A program made the translations under genes and the position numbers. Shown piece after piece: positions 6,861 to 14,257 of a DNA stretch of 23,092 bases. The stretch's first letter is position 1; each line of letters begins with the position of its first letter. Source of the stretch: a virus; IMG/VR virus record IMGVR_UViG_3300022200_005821, positions 1 to 23,092 of that record, one strand, 5' to 3'. The notes beneath the pieces are model-generated. The model saw only the letters and a list, made by a program, of their open reading frames with translations. It did no database searches and was not told the DNA's origin.

Positions 6861-7582
6861 TGAAAATAAGAATTTTAAGAGAATTTAGAGAAACTATTCC
6901 AACTATTAAAGCCACCAGACAACAAATGTTGTCAGCAGAACACAATACACGAGTTTTATCTGATGATCTTGTTTTATTTGAACAATTTACAGAAGACTTT
7001 AACATTATATTTTCGACACCTGACAATCCTAACCTAGAATATTGTAAAATTTTCTATAATGGCTTAGCTCAGAATTCTAATTCTGAATATCTGACAATGT
7101 ACACAGTAGAGAAGCTATCTCAAATGTATCTAGTAATGCCAGAGGACAAAACAGCTGGAATGGGTTGCGATCAAAACGGACATATGGGTTCTGGTTGGAA
7201 CAATGGTTCTCGAAGAGGAGTTTTGAAAAAATTAATGGATTACGCAAGAGATAACTTTGGTGGACGTTCCGGAGATCATTTTGATGGTGGTCTTGGAGGT
7301 TACTATGCTTCATTAGGTTTAACAGAAGTATACCAAATTCTTGAATGGGACCCACAATATGCTCCAAGTGATTGGAATTATAAACCAATTGATGTTTTTA
7401 ATCCAAAGAAATCTGTTTATGCTCCAGCAGTACAAATTTATCAACAAAATCCAACCTCCGCTCCTCAACAAAAAATGGAATTAGTGGTAGAAAGCGGCTT
7501 TAAAATTACAACAAGTCCTTACCACAAAATACTTCAATACTCAAATGGCGAACCAGATGTAGTTTATAGAAGATATCCATAA
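6860..7582 (+). CDS. tagged protein with a GNAT-like C-terminal signature
   Basis: This 240-residue protein has a basic N-terminal segment (MKIRILREFRETI) containing L-R-E (6-8). Residues 119-136 (RGVLKKLMDYARDNFGG) followed by 139-169 (DHFDGGLGGYYASLGL, then EWDPQYAPSDW) look like the last helix and strands of a GNAT acetyltransferase ('..a...ldc.dg.L..fY..lGF.e......dp.yaP..w'), a pattern shared with phage polyvalent proteins. A canonical acetyl-CoA loop (R/Q-x-x-G-x-G/A) is not evident; GMGCDQNG and GSGWNNGSRRG (about 100-120) could serve. The start overlaps the preceding stop, so the two are coupled and may be packaged or act together. The GNAT call is tentative. Confidence 0.6.
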   Translation: MKIRILREFRETIPTIKATRQQMLSAEHNTRVLSDDLVLFEQFTEDFNIIFSTPDNPNLEYCKIFYNGLAQNSNSEYLTMYTVEKLSQMYLVMPEDKTAGMGCDQNGHMGSGWNNGSRRGVLKKLMDYARDNFGGRSGDHFDGGLGGYYASLGLTEVYQILEWDPQYAPSDWNYKPIDVFNPKKSVYAPAVQIYQQNPTSAPQQKMELVVESGFKITTSPYHKILQYSNGEPDVVYRRYP

Positions 7583-7596
7583 AATTATTTTTTTTC

Positions 7597-7625
7597 TTGA
7601 CAAAAATGATCTTTCGTGTTATAAT
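7597..7625 (+). promoter_or_regulatory. sigma70-type promoter P4
   Basis: TTGACA (7597-7602), 17 bases, consensus TATAAT (7620-7625) with TG at 7617-7618. It follows a run of eight T (7588-7595). Transcription would start near 7632 and cover the 31-aa peptide, the HTH protein and the 5' nuclease. Confidence 0.88.
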
Positions 7626-7650
7626 ATAAACATCATAAAACGGAGGATAT

Positions 7651-7746
7651 ATGAATTATGATTATATATGGGCTTTATTTGCCCTTGTTTTTATTGTTTT
7701 GCCAATAGCAGGTGCTTTCATTATGCACCATGATTGGAGGCGATAG
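7651..7746 (+). CDS. 31-residue single-span membrane peptide
   Basis: ATG 7651 follows CGGAGG (7641-7646) at good spacing and opens 31 codons to TAG 7744-7746. The product is MNYDY, then a continuous hydrophobic segment of about 20 residues (IWALFALVFIVLPIAGAFIM), then HHDWRR. The positive C-terminus suggests N-out, C-in topology. It is the first gene after promoter P4, and the SD of the next gene (GGAGG, 7737-7741) lies in its last codons. Function is unknown; phages often use micro-membrane peptides for lysis control or exclusion, but nothing here decides that. Confidence 0.65.
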   Translation: MNYDYIWALFALVFIVLPIAGAFIMHHDWRR

Positions 7747-7747
7747 A

Positions 7748-8071
7748 ATGAAAAAAGAAAAAGATGAAGTTATGAGTGAAAGAATAAAGCACCACTTAGA
7801 AAAAGCTAAAGAACGAGGTGTTGTATTGGGCAACCCTAATTTAGAAGAAGTTAGGCATCTAGCTCACGAAGCAAAGAAAAGAAACGCAGATGTATTTGCT
7901 ATGTATTTTGGTCCTGTAATTCATGAACTAAGATCATCCGGAAAATCTTTTCAGAAAATTGCTGATGATCTAGATTCCATTGGACTCACTACTAGACAAG
8001 GTGGTAAATGGCATCCAACAACAGTTAAGAATTGTCTCGATAGGTACATACAATTAATGGAGGAAGAATGA
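7748..8071 (+). CDS. stand-alone HTH domain resembling the serine-recombinase C-terminus
   Basis: A 107-residue protein from ATG 7748, chosen because GGAGG lies 6 bases upstream; the frame also extends to 7712 without an SD. The sequence ERGVVLGNPNLEEVRHLA, then FAMYFGPVIHEL, then GKSFQKIADDLDSIGLTTR and GGKWHPTTVKNCLDRY follows the C-terminal part of resolvase/invertase-like serine recombinases ('kaRG..lGnpn...A...........i..l...G.s...IA..LN..Gi.T..Gg.W....v..iL.R'). The N-terminal catalytic domain (active Ser) is absent. It is probably a DNA-binding regulator that kept only the HTH. It overlaps the nuclease gene by ATGA. Confidence 0.7.
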   Translation: MKKEKDEVMSERIKHHLEKAKERGVVLGNPNLEEVRHLAHEAKKRNADVFAMYFGPVIHELRSSGKSFQKIADDLDSIGLTTRQGGKWHPTTVKNCLDRYIQLMEEE

Positions 8072-9018
8072 AAAACCTATTAATAATTGATGGTCTCAAC
8101 ATGTTCTTAAGAAACTATGTTGTGAACCCAACACTAGCACCTGACGGTAACCCATTAGGCGGCTGTATTGGCTTTTTAAAGAGCCTTCAAAAGGTTTGTG
8201 GTATGTTTAGCCCTGACGAGATTATAATAGCGTGGGACGGTCATTCTGGCTCTTCTAAACGCAAAGAAATGAACAAGGAATACAAAGACGGTCGCAAACC
8301 TGTAAGATTTAACAGAAGAATGGTCGAGTTGAACGAAGAACAACAAAAACTTAATAAAGCAGAACAATATATTAAACTCGTGGAGTATCTAAATGAAACA
8401 CCAATTATACAAGCAGTTGTGGATTATGTGGAAGCCGATGATATTATCGCTTATGCTGTTAAGCACGATAAATATCGAGACTATCATAAGTACATTGTGT
8501 CAAGCGACAGAGACTTCTTTCAACTCGTTGGAGAAGATTGCACCCTCTGGAGACCAATCCAGAAGAAGTTGGTGGATTTCAAATCTCTCATGGACGAACA
8601 CGGTATTCATCCCAATAATTTTGCCCTTTGTCGTGCCATTGCTGGAGATAAGTCAGATAACTTGCCAGGGATACCTAGAGCTGGGCTTAAAACAATCAAA
8701 AGCCGCTTTCCTTTTATGGCTGACCCAGAGGTACAAACTGTTGAATCGCTTGCAGAGTTTTGCAGACAAGTGGACAAACCGGTTTCACTTCATGAAAACA
8801 TACTTGGAGGTCTTGATTTAATAGAAAGCAATTATGATATCATGCAGTTATACAAACCTGTAATGGGAACAGTAGCAAAACAACAAGTAGAATTCTCCAT
8901 AAACCATTTTGAACCTGAATGGAATAAAATAGAATTCCAAAAGTTCTTAATGCGTGACGGACAAATTACTTTAAAGTTTGATCTGCTTTTTGCAACATTT
9001 AATAAAATAATTTCTTGA
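8068..9018 (+). CDS. 5'-3' exonuclease / RNase H, T4 Rnh-FEN family
   Basis: This 316-residue flap/5' nuclease would remove RNA primers and flaps from lagging-strand fragments. Metal-binding carboxylates are placed as in the family: D8 in IIDGLN, D57 in IIAWDG, E122/D124/D125 in YVEADDIIAY, D147/D149 in SSDRDFFQL, and D194/D197 in AGDKSDNLPGIP. The last belongs to the helix-hairpin-helix that follows as GIPRAGLKTIKSRFP. Length matches T4 Rnh (305). It overlaps the HTH gene by 4 bases and its stop TGA is part of the -35 of promoter P5, so the helicase unit is transcribed separately as well. Confidence 0.92.
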   Translation: MKNLLIIDGLNMFLRNYVVNPTLAPDGNPLGGCIGFLKSLQKVCGMFSPDEIIIAWDGHSGSSKRKEMNKEYKDGRKPVRFNRRMVELNEEQQKLNKAEQYIKLVEYLNETPIIQAVVDYVEADDIIAYAVKHDKYRDYHKYIVSSDRDFFQLVGEDCTLWRPIQKKLVDFKSLMDEHGIHPNNFALCRAIAGDKSDNLPGIPRAGLKTIKSRFPFMADPEVQTVESLAEFCRQVDKPVSLHENILGGLDLIESNYDIMQLYKPVMGTVAKQQVEFSINHFEPEWNKIEFQKFLMRDGQITLKFDLLFATFNKIIS

Positions 9019-9042
9019 CATTTAGAAATTCTAGGTTATACT
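9015..9042 (+). promoter_or_regulatory. sigma70-type promoter P5
   Basis: TTGACA (9015-9020), a 16-base spacer and TATACT (9037-9042). It lacks the TG of the other promoters, so it is probably weaker. The -35 overlaps the stop codon of the nuclease gene. Transcription would start near 9049, just before SD CGGAGG. Confidence 0.75.
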
Positions 9043-9063
9043 TATTGAACACTCGGAGGTAAT

Positions 9064-10419
9064 ATGAATAAGGAAAAAGATACCTTTGTCTTTTATGGCA
9101 AAGACTTTCAAGAAAAGGTGGCACAATTGATGCTTGAAGACCGACCTTTTTGCGATCAAATAGAAGAGGTCTTAGAACTAGAATTCTTCTCTTCTGCTTA
9201 TATCAGAGCATTAGTAGAAACAGTTCTAGACTATAGAAACAAATACGAAAGGCATCCACACTTTGCCACAATAGAAACTGAGGTAAAGAAAGGAAACAAG
9301 AACTATGATAAAGCAGTTCAATCTCAAGTCAGTCAGTTTGTCGGTAGAATTAAAGCTAATGAGCTAACAGATAGAGATTATATCAAAGACCAGGCTGTTG
9401 ATTTCTGTAAGAAACAATGTCTTAAGAAAGCTATTCTTGAATCAGCTGATTTAGTCAAGAAAGGTGATTACGATTCAATTACAAAAATAATTAATGAGGC
9501 TCTATCAAAAGGAAATGACCAAAACTTTGGTCACGATTGGTTTAAAGACTTAGATCATCGTTACATCAAAAAGTCTCGCAAACCAATAACAACAGGTTGG
9601 CAGAAAATTGATGAAATAACCAAAGGTGGTATTGGCTCAAAAGAGTTAGCTGTTGTTATTGCTCCAACTGGTGCTGGTAAGTCAATGGTTTTGGTTCATC
9701 TTGGAGCTGAAGCCCTCAAACTTGGAAAGAAAGTTGTTCATTATACTTTAGAGCTTGCAGACACTGTTGTTGGTATTCGTTATGATTCTTGTTTATCAAA
9801 AGTTGATCTTCGAGATATCATGGATTCTAAAGATATTGTTAAAGAAAGAATAAAAGATGTTTCTGGAAAACTAATTATCAAAGAATATCCAACTAAATCT
9901 GCTTCAACGAAGTCCATAAAGAATCATTTGGAGAAGTTAAAAAAGCAAAACATCTTACCTGATGTTGTCATTGTTGACTATGCTGATTTGCTTCGACCTG
10001 TTTCTCACGGAGCTGAAAAGAGACATGACTTGGAAGGAATCTATGAAGAGTTGAGAGGGCTTGCATCTGAATTTGATTGCGCCTTTATAACAGCATCACA
10101 AACAAACCGTGGAGGTCTTAATGCTGAAGTTATCACAATGGAGTCTATTTCAGAAGCTTTTAATAAGTGCTTTGTTGCTGACTTCATTTTCTCGTTATCA
10201 AGAACACCACAAGATAAACAAGCTAACGCAGGCCGTTTATTTATTGCTAAAAATAGAAACGGACCAGATGGTCTTGTCTTTCCAGCTGCCGTTGATTGGG
10301 CAACTGTTTCAATAGATGTGCTAGATAGAAGAGGTGATGAAGAGCCTCCACAATTGACTGCTAAAGAACAATTATCAAGTCTTCAAAAGTATTATACAAA
10401 ACTATCAGGATCAAAATAA
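9064..10419 (+). CDS. DnaB-family replicative helicase (T4 gp41-like role)
   Basis: A 451-residue hexameric helicase, expected to unwind DNA ahead of the phage polymerase. The N-terminal 150 residues are helical, corresponding to the DnaB N-domain or linker. The RecA-like motor carries TTGWQKIDEITKGGIGSKEL (176-194), Walker A APTGAGKS (200-207), the catalytic Glu in HYTLEL (E230), Walker B DVVIVDYADLL (D305) and the sensor Gln in ITASQTNR (about 342-349). Basic residues around 365-390 could provide the arginine finger. Length is as for gp41 or DnaB (about 470). SD is GGAGG. The reductase follows after 11 bases, so replication and dNTP supply share a transcript. No primase domain is present. 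Confidence 0.9.
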   Translation: MNKEKDTFVFYGKDFQEKVAQLMLEDRPFCDQIEEVLELEFFSSAYIRALVETVLDYRNKYERHPHFATIETEVKKGNKNYDKAVQSQVSQFVGRIKANELTDRDYIKDQAVDFCKKQCLKKAILESADLVKKGDYDSITKIINEALSKGNDQNFGHDWFKDLDHRYIKKSRKPITTGWQKIDEITKGGIGSKELAVVIAPTGAGKSMVLVHLGAEALKLGKKVVHYTLELADTVVGIRYDSCLSKVDLRDIMDSKDIVKERIKDVSGKLIIKEYPTKSASTKSIKNHLEKLKKQNILPDVVIVDYADLLRPVSHGAEKRHDLEGIYEELRGLASEFDCAFITASQTNRGGLNAEVITMESISEAFNKCFVADFIFSLSRTPQDKQANAGRLFIAKNRNGPDGLVFPAAVDWATVSIDVLDRRGDEEPPQLTAKEQLSSLQKYYTKLSGSK

Positions 10420-10430
10420 AGGAGTACAAG

Positions 10431-12287
10431 ATGGCTATAGAGAACAAAATACTATCGGACATAACAGTCCACATGAAATATGCTCGCTACCTTCCCGAAG
10501 AGCAGAGAAGAGAAAACTGGGCTGAATTAGTTACCAGAAACAAGCAAATGCATATCAAAAAATTTCCCAGTTTAAAAGAGGAGATTGATTGGGCTTATGA
10601 ATTTGTTTACGATAAAAAGGTTTTACCTTCGATGCGCTCAATGCAATTTGGAGGAAAACCTATTGATGTTTCTCCAAACCGTATTTTCAACTGTGCTTAT
10701 GCTCCTGTTGATCACATGAGGGTTTTTGGTGAAATTATGTTTCTTCTTCTTGGAGGAACTGGTGTAGGATATTCAGTTCAAAATCATCACATAGAAAAAT
10801 TACCAGTTATTCAAAGACCCTCTGGAAAAAGAACCCGTCGTTTTCTTATTGGAGATTCAATCGAAGGATGGGCTGATTCTGTAAATGCTCTAATGAAGTG
10901 CTATTTTACAGGTGGTTCTAAGATTCGTTTTGACTTCTCTGACATTCGTCCTAAAGGTGCTCGCTTGGTTACTTCAGGTGGCAAAGCACCTGGTCCACAG
11001 CCCCTAAAAGAATGTCTTGTTAAGATTGAAGGAATTCTACAATCAAAAGAAAACGGAGACCAATTGACCACAATTGAAGTTCATGATATTATTTGTCATG
11101 TTGCGGATGCTGTTTTGGCTGGTGGTATTAGACGAGCAGCTTTAATAGCTCTTTTCTCAGCAGATGATGATGCTATGCTTGGTGCTAAAAGTGGTGCTTG
11201 GTGGGAAGAAAACCCCCAAAGAGGACGTGCAAACAACTCGGTAGTCATAATGAGGCACCGCATTGATAAAGCCACCTTCTTGAACCTCTGGGAGCGTGTA
11301 AAAGCTAGTGGAGCTGGAGAGCCAGGATTCTACTTTACTAATGATAAAGATTATGGATGTAACCCTTGTTGCGAAATTGCTCTTCGCCCTTTTCAATTCT
11401 GTAATCTAACCGAGATCAATGTTTCTGATGTCGAGACACAAGAGGAATATAACGCAAGAGCACAAGCTGCTGCTATCATAGGAACACTTCAAGCTGCTTA
11501 CACTGACTTTCATTATCTTCGTCCTATTTGGCAAAGAAACACAGAGAAAGATTATCTTATTGGTGTTTCAATGACAGGTATTGCCTCAGGTAAAGTCCTC
11601 CAATTGGACATGCCACAAGCCGCAAAGGAAGTAAAAGATATGAATGCTCAAATTGCTGCTGCTATTGGAATCGGACCAGCTTCTCGTTGCACTACAGTAA
11701 AACCAGCTGGAACAACTTCTCTGACTCTTGGAACCAGTTCCGGAATTCATGCGTGGCATAATGACTATTATCTCCGCAGAATCCGCGTAGGGAAGAATGA
11801 GTCTATTTATACTTACCTTCAAATTTATCATCCTGAATTGATTGAGGACGAATACTTTAGACCTCACGACACAGCAGTTATTTCTGTTCCACAGAAAGCA
11901 CCTGAAGGAGCTATCACACGTCACGAATCAGCTTTGGATCTTTTGGAGAGAGTAAAACAAGTCCACATTGATTGGGTAAAAGAAGGACATAGAAGTGGAC
12001 AAAACACCAACAATGTTTCTGCTACTATTACTATCAAGCCTGACGAATGGGAACCTGTAGGAGAATGGATGTGGGAGAACAAGCACAATTACAATGGTTT
12101 GTCTGTTCTTCCTTATTCAGATCACTCTTACAAACAAGCTCCTTTTGAGGACTGCACCAAAGAAGAATTTGAAGCTCTATTACCTTCCCTTAAAGAAGTT
12201 GATCTAGACAAAGTAATTGAGATCGATGATAATACAAATCTTACAGGCGAATTGGCTTGTGCCGGTGGTGCCTGTACCGTTACCTAA
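10431..12287 (+). CDS. adenosylcobalamin-dependent (class II) ribonucleoside-triphosphate reductase
   Basis: A 618-residue monomeric reductase converting NTPs to dNTPs using coenzyme B12, independent of oxygen. Key residues seen: C88 in NRIFNCAYAP (first redox Cys), N311-P-C313-C-E315-I (thiyl-radical Cys and catalytic Glu in the NPCxEI finger), C324 in FCNLTE (second redox Cys), and the C-terminal swinging pair C610-x4-C615 in CAGGAC. The Lactobacillus enzyme has about 739 residues, so this one is compact, as phage forms often are. Because it needs B12, the host must make or import cobalamin. It follows the helicase in one unit, and an HNH endonuclease gene sits immediately downstream. Confidence 0.93.
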   Translation: MAIENKILSDITVHMKYARYLPEEQRRENWAELVTRNKQMHIKKFPSLKEEIDWAYEFVYDKKVLPSMRSMQFGGKPIDVSPNRIFNCAYAPVDHMRVFGEIMFLLLGGTGVGYSVQNHHIEKLPVIQRPSGKRTRRFLIGDSIEGWADSVNALMKCYFTGGSKIRFDFSDIRPKGARLVTSGGKAPGPQPLKECLVKIEGILQSKENGDQLTTIEVHDIICHVADAVLAGGIRRAALIALFSADDDAMLGAKSGAWWEENPQRGRANNSVVIMRHRIDKATFLNLWERVKASGAGEPGFYFTNDKDYGCNPCCEIALRPFQFCNLTEINVSDVETQEEYNARAQAAAIIGTLQAAYTDFHYLRPIWQRNTEKDYLIGVSMTGIASGKVLQLDMPQAAKEVKDMNAQIAAAIGIGPASRCTTVKPAGTTSLTLGTSSGIHAWHNDYYLRRIRVGKNESIYTYLQIYHPELIEDEYFRPHDTAVISVPQKAPEGAITRHESALDLLERVKQVHIDWVKEGHRSGQNTNNVSATITIKPDEWEPVGEWMWENKHNYNGLSVLPYSDHSYKQAPFEDCTKEEFEALLPSLKEVDLDKVIEIDDNTNLTGELACAGGACTVT

Positions 12288-12312
12288 TTACACAAATAAA
12301 AACAACTTTTTT

Positions 12313-12371
12313 CTTATTGGCGTGTGGAATAGAAGAATATAATACTATTTACTATACTACAAACCAATAAG
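12313..12371 (+). promoter_or_regulatory. inverted repeat that can sequester the HNH ribosome site, with an internal -10
   Basis: CTTATTGG (12313-12320) is a perfect complement of CCAATAAG (12364-12371), and the right arm runs into the AAGGAGG ribosome site of the HNH gene. A TATAAT (12338-12343) lies between the arms, with a poor -35 TTGGCG (12317-12322) at 15 bases. RNA started there would lack the left arm, while read-through RNA from the reductase would carry both arms. This is the arrangement known from T4 homing endonucleases such as I-TevI. Confidence 0.5.
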
Positions 12372-12382
12372 GAGGGTTTTTT

Positions 12383-12946
12383 ATGAAAGGAAAGGAATTA
12401 AAAGGTAAAAAGTTTCATCACTTGTTGGTGCTTGAAAGAGCATCATCAAATAGACAAGGTAGTAGAACTTGGCTTTGTCAATGTGACTGTGGAAAACAAA
12501 AGATTTTTTCTACTGATCATTTGACAAGAAAGAAATCACCTGTGAAATCTTGTGGATGTAAAGCTATCAAAAGTGGAAAAGAACATCATCAATGGAGCGG
12601 ATGTGGAGATATTTCTGGAGGTTGGTGGGCGTCACATGTCACAAGAGAGAGAAAACAAGGAACCAGAGCAAAAGTCCCAGTTACGGTTACGATAGAGGAA
12701 GCATGGGAACTGTTTTTAAAACAAGATAGAAAATGTGCTTTATCAGGAGTAGAATTGACAATTGGCAACAATCGCTACAATGATGCCTCAATAGATAGAA
12801 TTGATAGTTCCAAAGGATATGAATTGGGCAACATACAATGGGTTCACAAACATATAAACTTTATGAAAAGAACATATTCACAAGACTATTTTATTGAAAT
12901 GTGTAAAAAAGTAACAGAAAATAATTCTAAAAAACTTGACAAATAA
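12383..12946 (+). CDS. free-standing HNH homing endonuclease
   Basis: This 187-residue protein is expected to cut DNA and promote its own spread. The N-terminal region holds a Cys cluster, WLCQCDCGKQ (C32, C34, C36) and KSCGCK (C57, C59), the zinc-finger-like domain found before the HNH in many phage enzymes. The HNH core begins at KCALSG (C118) and continues with ASIDRIDSSKGYELGNIQWV (135-154), H155, N159 and MKRTY. Its position just after the reductase gene matches the habit of homing endonucleases of sitting in or beside nucleotide-reductase genes. SD AAGGAGGG stands before the ATG. The last codons contain promoter P6. Confidence 0.88.
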   Translation: MKGKELKGKKFHHLLVLERASSNRQGSRTWLCQCDCGKQKIFSTDHLTRKKSPVKSCGCKAIKSGKEHHQWSGCGDISGGWWASHVTRERKQGTRAKVPVTVTIEEAWELFLKQDRKCALSGVELTIGNNRYNDASIDRIDSSKGYELGNIQWVHKHINFMKRTYSQDYFIEMCKKVTENNSKKLDK

Positions 12947-12964
12947 CAAACAATATGTTATAAT
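12936..12964 (+). promoter_or_regulatory. sigma70-type promoter P6
   Basis: TTGACA (12936-12941), 17 bases, consensus TATAAT (12959-12964) with TG at 12956-12957. The -35 is inside the last codons of the HNH gene (Leu-Asp-Lys-stop). It drives the Hc1-like gene, with a start near 12971. Confidence 0.9.
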
Positions 12965-12994
12965 ATAATTTCATAATAAACAAAAGGAGAACTT

Positions 12995-13180
12995 ATGAAA
13001 CAAAAACTTGAACAATTGATTGAAGAGCTTCAAGCTATTCTAACTGATGTTGAGAAAGTAGACGAAAAGTCTTATGGTTATAAAGCATCAGCTGTCCGTG
13101 CAAGAAAAACACTTCACGAAGCAAGAAACCAATTCCAAGAGCTTCGTAAAGAAATTCAAGCAAAGAAAAACGAAGAATAG
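12995..13180 (+). CDS. histone H1-like (Hc1-type) small DNA-binding protein
   Basis: A 61-residue, fully helical, Lys/Arg-rich protein. The helix MKQKLEQLIEELQAILTDVE is followed by KSYGYKASAVRARKTLHEAR and NQFQELRKEIQAKKNEE. This is the layout of the Hc1 family (Chlamydia HctA N-terminus; small Bacteroidota 'histone H1' proteins): 'l..l...l...ek...kgnkaAg.RvRk...el.k....iRkeiqe.Kn'. The characteristic block is A-x-x-A-R-K-x-L...R-K-E. Family members bind and compact DNA. The lone strong promoter P6 and an SD (AAGGAG) suggest high expression. I infer a role in host or phage nucleoid organisation. A generic coiled coil is the alternative. Confidence 0.68.
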   Translation: MKQKLEQLIEELQAILTDVEKVDEKSYGYKASAVRARKTLHEARNQFQELRKEIQAKKNEE

Positions 13181-13182
13181 AC

Positions 13183-13211
13183 TTGACAAAACATAAATAA
13201 TGTGTTATAAT
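13183..13211 (+). promoter_or_regulatory. sigma70-type promoter P7
   Basis: TTGACA (13183-13188), 17 bases, consensus TATAAT (13206-13211) with TG at 13203-13204. It begins two bases after the Hc1-like stop codon and opens the co-chaperonin/ThyX operon with a leader of about 80 bases. Confidence 0.9.
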
Positions 13212-13245
13212 ATAAATGCTGCTTGACCTTTGGGTGTTGAGTAGA

Positions 13246-13276
13246 ACTTGTGGCAACTCTTCTTTGCGCGACAAGT
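13246..13276 (+). promoter_or_regulatory. stem-loop in the leader of the GroES-like gene
   Basis: ACTTGT (13246-13251) pairs with ACAAGT (13271-13276), and the inner GCAA (13253-13256) pairs with TTGC (13264-13267), leaving a 7-base loop CTCTTCT. It ends 12 bases before the GGAGG ribosome site (13289-13293). It may stabilise the mRNA or modulate translation; no riboswitch class is recognised. Confidence 0.45.
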
Positions 13277-13296
13277 ATTCTTTTATTGGAGGTTAA

Positions 13297-13584
13297 ATGT
13301 TTATAAATATATACAACAGACATGTTCTTGTTGAACTTGTCGAGAAAGAAGAAGAAACCAAAGAGTCACTTATCGCTTTACCGCAAGATTACAAGAAACA
13401 AGAATCGCCTTATGTTGTTGTAAGAGTAATACAATTTTCTGATGAATGCAAATTGTTCCTTGAACCTGGCGATCTTATTGTTATTGAACGAAGAATGCTA
13501 ACAGAAATAGAAATAAAGGGTCAAAAGAACTATTTAGTGTTAGAAAATTACATCTATGGGAGATTAAACGATGAAACTTACTAA
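13297..13584 (+). CDS. GroES-like co-chaperonin (T4 gp31-like role)
   Basis: A 95-residue protein of GroES size. An N-terminal strand with RHVLVELVEKEEE is followed by a loop (KESLIALPQDYKKQES, about 22-37) in the place of the GroES mobile loop, including the hydrophobic LIAL that would dock on GroEL. Next come strands YVVVRVIQF and the conserved FLEPGDLIVIERRML (54-68; compare GroES 'vkvGD.Vlf'), and ending strands KNYLVLENYIYGRL. Phage co-chaperonins such as gp31 adapt host GroEL to fold the capsid protein. Promoter P7 and a structured leader precede it. It overlaps the next gene by 14 bases. Confidence 0.78.
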   Translation: MFINIYNRHVLVELVEKEEETKESLIALPQDYKKQESPYVVVRVIQFSDECKLFLEPGDLIVIERRMLTEIEIKGQKNYLVLENYIYGRLNDETY

Positions 13585-14257
13585 ACAACTATTAAAGGAA
13601 ATGATCCTTAAAGAAATGCAGAACCTTACACCAGCCCAAATAGAGCAAGAAGTTAAAAAACACATAATGCAGGTAGAAGATCCAAACGGAGTACAAAATA
13701 TTGCTTTTATTACAGCTCACGAACCTCCCGGTGGAGGCGAAAACTTTGAATGGGATAATGAAGAAATGCAATTCCATATTAAATCGATGTTAAAGAGAAG
13801 AGGATATACAGAGATTTATCCAATAATCGGAAACTACGGTGGTCAACTTGAAGGATCTCTAATGGTAGTTGAAAGAAACCAGTCACAATCTGAATTTCTA
13901 GACCAAATGGTTTCTGTAGGAAAGCAATTTAATCAAGATGCTGTGATAGTTGGAACAAAACAGGAATCAATGCAAATGTCAAGAAATGCTCAAGGAGATC
14001 TTTTACCAGGACCAGCTTATTCAATGGAATTTCAAATGATAAATCTGCACCCAACAAAAAAAGGAATTCCAAATATGGACTTTAGACAACAAAGCATTTA
14101 TGACACAAGAGACCAGGTTCAATTCGGACCAGCTGTACAAAATAGAACAACTGACTTCTCTCAAGCAGGAAATTTTAAGTTTGTTATTCCTTTCTTTTCA
14201 TCAGCACCAGCAGATCAAAACAAATTTAGAGCAAATGTCAGAAACGTCGGTGAATAA
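13571..14257 (+). CDS. tagged protein with a DUF3293-like domain
   Basis: This 228-residue protein has an N-terminal tag, MKLTKQLLKEMILKEMQNL, matching the tag of the gene at 6105 in its first five residues. It contains L-K-E at 8-10 and 13-15. Residues 43-128 follow DUF3293: a strand ending ITAHEPPGG (47-55, compare 'iTAfNP'), the helix NEEMQFHIKSMLKRRG, GQLEGSLMVVE (91-101, compare 'w.E.Sflv') and VGKQFNQDAVIVG (116-128, compare 'la..fgQ.avv'). The function of DUF3293 is not known to me. The C-terminal 100 residues are unrecognised. Its ATG lies inside the co-chaperonin gene, with SD GGGAG. Confidence 0.65.
   Translation: MKLTKQLLKEMILKEMQNLTPAQIEQEVKKHIMQVEDPNGVQNIAFITAHEPPGGGENFEWDNEEMQFHIKSMLKRRGYTEIYPIIGNYGGQLEGSLMVVERNQSQSEFLDQMVSVGKQFNQDAVIVGTKQESMQMSRNAQGDLLPGPAYSMEFQMINLHPTKKGIPNMDFRQQSIYDTRDQVQFGPAVQNRTTDFSQAGNFKFVIPFFSSAPADQNKFRANVRNVGE

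Noticed and set aside
12288-12382. Intron or intein in the reductase gene linked to the HNH endonuclease
   Set aside because: The reductase reads through uninterrupted to its C-terminal CAGGAC pair, so the HNH gene is free-standing.
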